A stretch of 64,000 nt of DNA from positions 3,286,001-3,350,000 of the forward strand of contig JAETXT010000007.1 in assembly GCA_019188255.1 (NCBI GenBank). The letters run 5' to 3'. Within the stretch, counting starts at the first letter, position 1. Every line of letters begins with the position of its first letter. Positions 57,694 to 64,000 of this stretch are shown here, one piece after another. The stretch is from Verticillium longisporum. Lineage: Eukaryota; Ascomycota; Sordariomycetes; Glomerellales; Plectosphaerellaceae. The position numbers were made by a program, and so were the translations under genes. The notes below the pieces were generated by a model. It worked only from the letters and a program-made list of their open reading frames with translations. It made no database searches and had not been told where the DNA came from.

Positions 57694-59453
57694 ATGGCGA
57701 ACAACAATCTGCAAACACCGCACCTCGTCGACACGGAATGGTCGAAGCAGCTCATCGTCAAGGGAAAGCCCTTTCTCATACGAGGGGGCGAGCTGCAGAA
57801 CTCCTCGCTCACCTCCGCCGAGTACATGAACACTGTCTGGCAGCAGATGGTCGACACGAACGTCAACACGCTGCTGGGCTGCGTGACATGGGAAGACATC
57901 GAGCCCGAAGAGGACAGGTTTGACTTTGCGGAACTGGACAGCGTGATTGAAGGTGCCCGCAAGCACAGTCTGCATCTGATCCTGCTGTGGTTCGGGTCGT
58001 TCAAAAACGGTGCGTGGGCTGTCCGTGTTTCGCTGGCAGAGAGTGCTACTTACACCACATGTCCGCAGGTCTTTCCACGTACACCCCCGGATGGGTCAAG
58101 ACGAATGCAAGGCGCTTCCCTCGCGCCAAGCTGAGGAAGGCCGGCGGACGCCTATGCACGGCTGATGTCGTTTCCATCTTCCACCCCGAAGTGCGCCGGG
58201 CGGACGCCAGGGCCTTGGGGACGTTGATGTCTCACTTGAAAGCGTTTGATGAGGCCCACTCGACCGTCATCATGGTCCAGGTCGAGAACGAGACAGGCCT
58301 GCTCGGCGACTCGAGGGACGGATCTGACGTCGCCAACGAGGCCTTCGGCAAGGCTGTTCCTCAGGACCTTGTCCAACATCTCGTATCGGACTGGGACAAC
58401 CTGCACGCGGACATGAAGACGATGAACCTGAGCCACTTTGACCCCAAATCAGTGCCGGAAGACGGCAGCTGGGAAACAATCTTTGGCACCAGCCCACGTA
58501 CGGATGAGCTCTTCATGGCATACCACTATGCCAAGTATCTCAACGACGTGGCAGCGGCCGGCAAGGCCGAATACGACATACCCCTATACACAAACGTGTG
58601 GCTGAACTATGCCGGCGAGGATTCGGACAACGATTTCCCCATCGTCGTTGGCGGAGGCGGTTCCCCCGGCGACTACCCATCAGGCGGCGCGTGCTCCAAC
58701 GTGTTGGACATCTGGATCAAGTTTGCGCCGCGCCTCGACTTCATCGCACCCGACGTCTACCTCACCGATTACGCAAGCTCATGCGAAAAGTATCGCCACC
58801 GAAACCAGCCCCTCTTCATCCCTGAGCAGCGGCGCGACGACTACGGGGCGCGCCGTATCTGGGCCGCCTACGGTACTTTTGCTGCCATGGGCGTTTCGCC
58901 TTTTGGCATCGACACGCTCGAGCCTGGCACGAACCCCTTCACCAAGCATTTTGGCCTGCTCAAGTCGACTTCGGCCATTGTGCTTGATGCCCAGCGTCGC
59001 CGGGACACCTCGGTGGGCTTCTTTTTCGACGAGATCCCCTCGGCTCCAAATGCAAAAGACACGAGCCCCCTTGTACGCCGCACATGGGGCGGATTCCACA
59101 TCACTATTGAACGGGCCTTCGTCTTCGGCAAACCTGGCCCCGGCGCCGGCATGGTCATCCATCGCGGCGGTGGGAAGTTTCTGCTCATTGGCTGGGGTTT
59201 TCAGGTGTCGGCCAAGGCTGGGGCCGAGGACAGCGTATTCACCGGAATCCTGCGATTCGAGGAGAAGAAGATTGTCAACGAGGCAACGGGTCAGCTCAAG
59301 ACGGCGCGGGTGCTGAACGGGGATGAGACGAGGAGCGGACAAGTGGCACTGATGCCCAACGTGGATCCAGACTATGGCGGGTTCCCCATCTGCGTGACCA
59401 TCCCAGCGAGGACCATGATCGCAGAAGTCCAATTCTACTCCCTGACCGAATAA
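57694..59453 (+). CDS. GH35-like beta-galactosidase (intracellular, DUF5597-type C-terminus)
   Basis: Two exons, 57694-58009 and 58069-59453, encode 566 residues. The N-terminal TIM barrel resembles glycoside hydrolase family 35/42: PFLIRGGELQNSSL, NTLLGCVTWEDIEPEEDRFD, and LILLWFGSFKNG next to the intron. The acid/base glutamate is probably in VQVENETGLLG and the nucleophile in LFIPEQRRD, matching fungal and bacterial proteins annotated as beta-galactosidases with a DUF5597 domain (IPARTMIAEVQFYSL at the end). No signal peptide, so a cytosolic enzyme acting on imported oligosaccharides is likely. The substrate cannot be read from sequence; beta-galactoside is the family default. Divergent from the SET gene with the tRNA between them. 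Confidence 0.88.
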
Positions 59454-61167
59454 CAGAGCAGGGTCAGGGAACGTGTAGGACACGGTGTATCATTTGTCAA
59501 GATGAGCCAAGCCAGGCCCGACATCGCCTGTTTGGATGTTATCGAATATGCACGAAAACCCATCAAAGGTTCCCGCTTCAGGTTCTCAGATGGCAATCGC
59601 CTTTCCCACGTGGTGGCTGGTGATGCTCTGATACCTTGAGTGGTCATGCTAGGTTGCCAGGAGTGGCCAAATCGACAGCCGCGATAATTCTGCGCTTAGC
59701 TCTCAGTCAGCACCCTCGACGCGTACACATTGCCTCATTTCTCTCTCCTGTAGCCTTCAGTTAGCCATCCGAGGTCTCCTGTCTGACTTCCCGTCTTAAC
59801 AAACTGTGACAATCAGGCGCGAATGAAGCCTGCGCCAAGCCAACCATCCATCCAGTCAGCTTCCCCAGGCCTCCTAGTCGAATGGTGCAAGGCCAAGTCG
59901 GAAGAAAACGAGGAGAGAGAGAGGTACAATCCTCGATTCACGCATCCTCACGTCTGCGGGTCATATCGACCCCCTGGCCAGCACGTCTCGAGCCTGTGGG
60001 TGACGCGCTTCACTGATGAAGCGCTTCGCAGACACGCACAATCGATAGCTCCGCATCGAAGCAACTGTCAAGGCCCGTGGCATACGAGACGCCACACTAT
60101 GAGGAGTGAGGTGAAGTGCTATTGGATGTGTCATGCCTATTATATCGGTGTGAGTCACAAGGCGCCATGCCGAACACAGGACAGGGGCTGAGGTAGGATG
60201 ATTGATGGCTGGTCCAAGCCTACCCAACTTATGCCAAATCCGCGAGAGCGTGATAGACCGTGATATGCCTGACAATCAAACGGCATCCTACCACTGAGGC
60301 CAGGTCCTTATCTGGTACTCGTCAAAGCAGTTTGTTGCGGAACGCAGCACTTGAAGGAATCATCGCATCTCAGATTTCGGTATGGATAGCGCAGGTGGTC
60401 TGCGTCGTGCGTGTGAATTGGTTGCCAAGGCTAGCTATACATCTCTCGACTATAGCTTCATCGCTCGTGCACAAATGCAGCCGCGTCATGGCTGTTAACT
60501 CTCTGCTCGTTATCAGTGTTTTGTCTTTCCCTAGGTCCGCACAGCATCATTGCGTTTTTGCTGTTTGATGGTTGCCAGAGTTGCCTCTGCCAATTGTCGC
60601 TTTTCAACGGCCTCAGGCGTGTCATGCGTAACACGCAGGTCGTTGGCCCTGGAGCGTCCGCCATTTCGGGAAAAGAACCTCCAGGGCTGACTCGCTGTCC
60701 CTTCTCCAGCTTCATGCCGTTCGAAGAATTTCGTCTCGCAGCACTGTACATAGTTTCGTTTCATTTGCCTCCACCACCATAGCTCCGTCACCGTGAAACC
60801 AACAAGAAATCAAAACGAAAAACAAGAATTACTCCCTCTTTCTTCTCCCCTTGTGATCGTACAGAAGCGAGAGCGACATGCATGCTGAAACCACCACACC
60901 GCCGCCAACCATGTTCCCGGCTCCTGAAGATGCATAATTACCACGTTTTGTCCTGCCTCTGACGCCATGCAAGTCGTCGATGAGCTGGGTCGGACTTTGT
61001 CAAGGAGGGGTATCATATGCTCCTTTCCATTCCTGCCCGAGTTCGTTCGGTACAAAAAAAAGCAAAGACGTTGTACACCAGGTGTATCAAGTTTTGGTGT
61101 GCGAATCAAGAAAAAAAAAGCTGGCAAGTCCATGACATTGGAGACAAACCAATCCGTTTTTTTTGTT
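59454..61167. other. Convergent spacer between GH35-like and cyclin genes
   Basis: 1.7 kb between two 3' ends. At 60240-60300 a minus-strand stretch resembles a decayed tRNA (see rejected list). No coding sequence recognised. Confidence 0.5.
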
Positions 61168-63230
61168 TTAGTTAAGGATGCCCTCCCACATGCCGGGGCC
61201 GCGGTAGCCACCGAGGGCGAAATGAGAGTTCGTGGCAACCGAACTGCGGGCAGCTTCGGTAGCGCAACACACGCGCTTCCTCGGCGAGCCGCGTTCCGCC
61301 GAGGCCTCAAGGACCACGTCCGTATGAGATCTGTTCAATGAGTTTGACCAAGTGAGTTCCGAACGAGCCAGCATCTCGCGGACATTTTCCTGGAGCGAGG
61401 ACTTCTCGAGAAGGTCCCTGCTTCGCTTGCGCGACAAGCATCCGGTGGGGGTGGCAACCACAGGGTACTGATAGCCTTGAAGTGCCTGCAGAGCCCTGGC
61501 AGCATCATTTTCCGAACTGCAGCTCATAGCCTCCAGTGCCATGCCCTCGAGCTTGCCGACAGGGCCGTTGTAGGACTCCTGCGAGGACGGCAGGTAGTTG
61601 TCTTCAAAATCTTCTGGAACAGATGTGATTGCAGGCCTCGAACTCAGTCTCTCACAGCTTAGCTTCGCGCTGCGGAATCGCGCCGAAACGCCCATTTTCT
61701 GGGCTGGCGCGCTAGCGAGCGACGATGCAGAGGATATGGAAGACGAGCGTGAGGCCCGAGAAGAATCAGACACCATGGATTCTGGAGATGAAGCAGTGGA
61801 CACCGAGGTGGCCAGGGAAGTGCGGCGGACGGGGAAAGCAACGTGCGGAGAGGAAGTGACGGGAACTTGCCACCTGTCGAGGTTCTGAGCTGCGCAGGCG
61901 TTTGAGGCTTGAGCCATGGCCAGACCCATCGCCGAGCCCCTGCCCAGGAGACAGGACGCAGCACTCACGGCAGGAGTGCTTTGTCCAGTCAGCTGGGGGT
62001 CATGCGAGGCGTGGGCAGGAGACCAAGCGCAGGGACATAGCGACCAGGCGTATACGTGGAAGCGGGCACGGGCTCCATCGTGTGGGGGGCGACGTAGGAT
62101 CGAGGAGTAGGGGTCGCATCAGCAGAGCTTGTAGCCGATTGACTTTGGATCGGTGCGTCGCATGGGGTAGACGGCATGTTGCAACCCGAGGGCGCCGCGT
62201 GCTGTCGCGACTTGAGCTTGAGCGATGCCGCGGGGAAGAGCCCGCCGATATTGTCGAGGCCGGGGTTCAGGAGGAGAATGACCTTCTTCCAGTTGGCGCT
62301 CTGCTGGGCGTAGAGAGGTCCGGAAGGTGAGCCTGGGGGTGGCGGGGATGGAGGCGTGTACTTCAGGACGATATCGGTCCAGCGCTGGAAAACGTCATCG
62401 GTGATGTGAAGCTCCCAGTTGACGGCAAAGATGAAAGCCAACTCGTTCTGATTGATCTCGTTTGTTGCAAGACCGGAGATTTTGCTCCAGGCACGGGCGG
62501 AATAGTTGCGGTCTTGAAGGTACTTGGACGCGAGAATCAGAGCAGCGAGAAACATGCGGCGGCCGCACTGGAGAGCACGACACTCATGACGGTCGTCCGG
62601 CTGTTCCATGGTGAAATCGTGCTTGGGGACATGGGGCTTGATCAGGATGAGATAGTACAGGGCGACTTGGAGCGTGGAGTAGCTGGTGCGCGATCTGCGG
62701 AGCGTCTCCTGGATGAAGGTGCGCAGGGGCAGAACGGCCTTGCCGCCGATATCATTGTGGCAGATGACCGACGAAAGTGGCCAGATGGCTTCGACGATCT
62801 GTGTAGAGGAATCTGGAATGGACACAAAAAGTCTAAGTATGGGGGCACAGAAGATCATAATCAGTAACGGTTGCTTACCAACAAGTGTGTCCACAAAGTT
62901 GACTTTGCGGTCGCTTTGGCGGACGAGTGCGGGGGGTGCTCTAGAACCAGAGCCGTTGGATCGCCGGGGGTTCTGGCGCAACTCGGCCGGGATAGCAGGT
63001 GGTGCTTGGTCGCATGCAACGGAGCGGCGTGTGGAGGGATACGCGTCGCATGAGTCCGAGTCGGAAGAGGTGTTGGGAGAAGTATCGGTGGAGGACTGCG
63101 ACGACGCCGCAGACCAGGCCCGAGCGGACGAGGCGGAGCAGGCGGAGTCGAGGGAGGAGCTGTAAGAATTGTTGAGGTAGGAGGAGGAAGAGGTTATGAA
63201 GGCCGACGAATCATTATCGAAGCACTTCAT
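61168..63230 (-). CDS. Pcl/Pho80-type cyclin with long C-terminal extension; one frame break
   Basis: Exons 63230-62879 and 62812-61168, 665 residues with one base restored. The N-terminal 110 residues are Ser-rich. The cyclin box spans roughly residues 117-280: SSVICHNDIGGKAVLPLRTF, RRSRTSYSTLQVALYYLILI, CGRRMFLAALILASKYLQDR, WSKISGLATNEINQNELAF and NWELHITDDVFQRWTD. These match Pcl1/2/9 and Aspergillus PclA. Family knowledge: such cyclins bind the Pho85-type kinase and act in cell-cycle start, sporulation and nutrient response. A long Ser/Pro-rich tail follows with many potential phosphorylation sites. In the G run at 61995-61999 one G is missing; restoring it joins TPRMTPQLTGQS to the downstream frame, with exactly 666 codons. 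Without it the protein would end early at 61989. The start ATG is the first in frame. Confidence 0.9.
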
Positions 63231-64000
63231 TTTCGATCGAGGTGAGCGCAGGAAGGGGTGGGGGGAGCGTTGAGGTCGAATTCGAAGAAGACTAGTAAAG
63301 TTTGAGCGCAAGCAGCACCTCCAGTCGTCGTCAAGCGTTCGACCGATTTGAAACCGTGGTTGCCGTGTGTCGTAATACCGAGGGGGATGCGGGTCGTGCA
63401 GTAGCGCGTGAATGCTGCTGCAGGATCCAAGACGAGTTGGTATGGAGCGAAAGCTTTAGACGCGAGAGTCTGTGGCAGACGAGACACGGAGGATCAAACC
63501 GGAAGAGACGAGGCGGACGACTGGAGTGGTGAAAGTAGTTGTGTCAAACAGCATGACTGGCGATTCCCCAAAACCGTAAAGCGGGTTGAAGGAGAGGGCT
63601 GATTATATGGGTGCTACTGCAGAGCGACCATATGACCAGAGGCGGAGGGGTGAGAGTTGTTGGTGGAGGAGTGGTTGATGGCGAGGACGTCGACGATAGA
63701 GGGCTGGAGGTGGAGGGCGACGACGACGTTGAGCGACGTATATGCAAGTCACGATCAGGGTGTGGCTGATGGTTGCGAGCGCGACTTTATCTGAGCAGGT
63801 GAGTCGAGATGTGACTCTTCCTTTTGTCGGCCGCGTGCTTTGCTTAACGTGGCCAGAGGGGCGAAGGCAGGAAGGCAAATGGCGACAAGGCCAGCTGGGT
63901 TGGCGTGTGACGAAGTCGGAGCCTGGGGGGTTGTCCCAAGTGTTGGGGTCTCGGGCCTTAGGCTGGTCCAGTGAGGTGTTGGATGACTCTTTCCGGGGGG
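63231..64000. other. Promoter and 5' leader of the cyclin gene
   Basis: 770 bp. Mostly purine-rich on the plus strand (so pyrimidine-rich on the sense strand of the cyclin gene), as in fungal leaders. The window ends here. Confidence 0.5.

Noticed and set aside
60240..60300. tRNA-like stretch on the minus strand (GGCCTCAGTGGTAGGATGCC and a short hairpin)
   Set aside because: It has an A-box-like start but no complete acceptor stem, no valid seven-base anticodon loop and a poor B box. At most a decayed relic.
7870..61999. Programmed -1 ribosomal frameshifting as explanation of the eight frame breaks
   Set aside because: The sign is right, but the sites lack a common slippery heptamer or downstream structure I can see, they hit six unrelated housekeeping genes, and simple homopolymer under-calling explains them all.
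1..64000. CRISPR arrays, operons and ribosome binding sites
   Set aside because: The window is eukaryotic nuclear DNA with spliceosomal introns; no regularly spaced repeat array is present.

Overview
This window is nuclear DNA of a filamentous ascomycete. The genes carry short (about 50-220 nt) spliceosomal introns with fungal CTAAC or CTGAC branch sites, and coding GC is high. The gene set (a FacB/Cat8-type regulator, a Pgc1-like phospholipase, a Pcl-type cyclin, a TRP-like channel with ML-like domain, a GRGGAGN-repeat protein) is typical of Pezizomycotina. Protein similarity and intergenic GGTA/TACC clusters make Sordariomycetes, probably Hypocreales, my best guess; the order is inference.

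Layout, left to right. 1-615: 3' end of an aconitase gene. 1070-2821 (-): an unrecognised disordered protein with a small N-terminal zinc-ribbon-like motif. 4636-5859: a 5' fragment of a Ty1/copia retrotransposon (LTR, half-tRNA primer site, gag only). 6949-9545 (+): SCYL/Scy1-type pseudokinase. 9939-11210 (-): the TOR-complex WD40 protein LST8. 11211-15788: 4.6 kb with no supportable gene. 15789-18358 (-): FHA-domain protein with a C-terminal membrane anchor. 21118-22508 (+): IFRD-family protein. About 25360-30776 (+): very large disordered fungal protein. 32251-32769 (+): Par32-like protein. 33056-34275 (-): Pgc1-like GDPD. 35320-37766 (+): TRP-like channel with an in-frame TGA. 38203-39702 (+): YGR210C-type Obg GTPase with a 10-nt microexon. 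41456-41721 (-): PMP3. 43795-44650 (-): GPI11/PIG-F. 45808-46137 (+): 85-residue probable mitochondrial protein. 46969-48312 (+): ARP1/centractin. 49028-51830 (-): FacB/Cat8. 54778-56686 (-): SET-domain methyltransferase. 56988-57071 (-): tRNA-Ala(TGC) with a 12-nt intron. 57694-59453 (+): GH35-like glycosidase. 61168-63230 (-): Pcl-type cyclin.

The genes are mostly conserved housekeeping and regulatory functions on both strands, and I see no biosynthetic cluster, defence island or other dedicated multi-gene system. LST8 and the Par32-like protein both belong to TOR/nitrogen signalling, and aconitase and FacB to carbon metabolism, but they are far apart and nothing in the sequence links them.

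The strongest unexpected signal concerns the sequence itself. Eight single-base gaps interrupt otherwise well conserved reading frames in six genes. Each is repaired by adding one base, at a homopolymer in nearly every case, and the five genes with a defined start then give exact multiples of three. This points to uncorrected homopolymer deletions in the assembly. The in-frame TGA of the TRP-like gene is different in kind and is worth separate attention.
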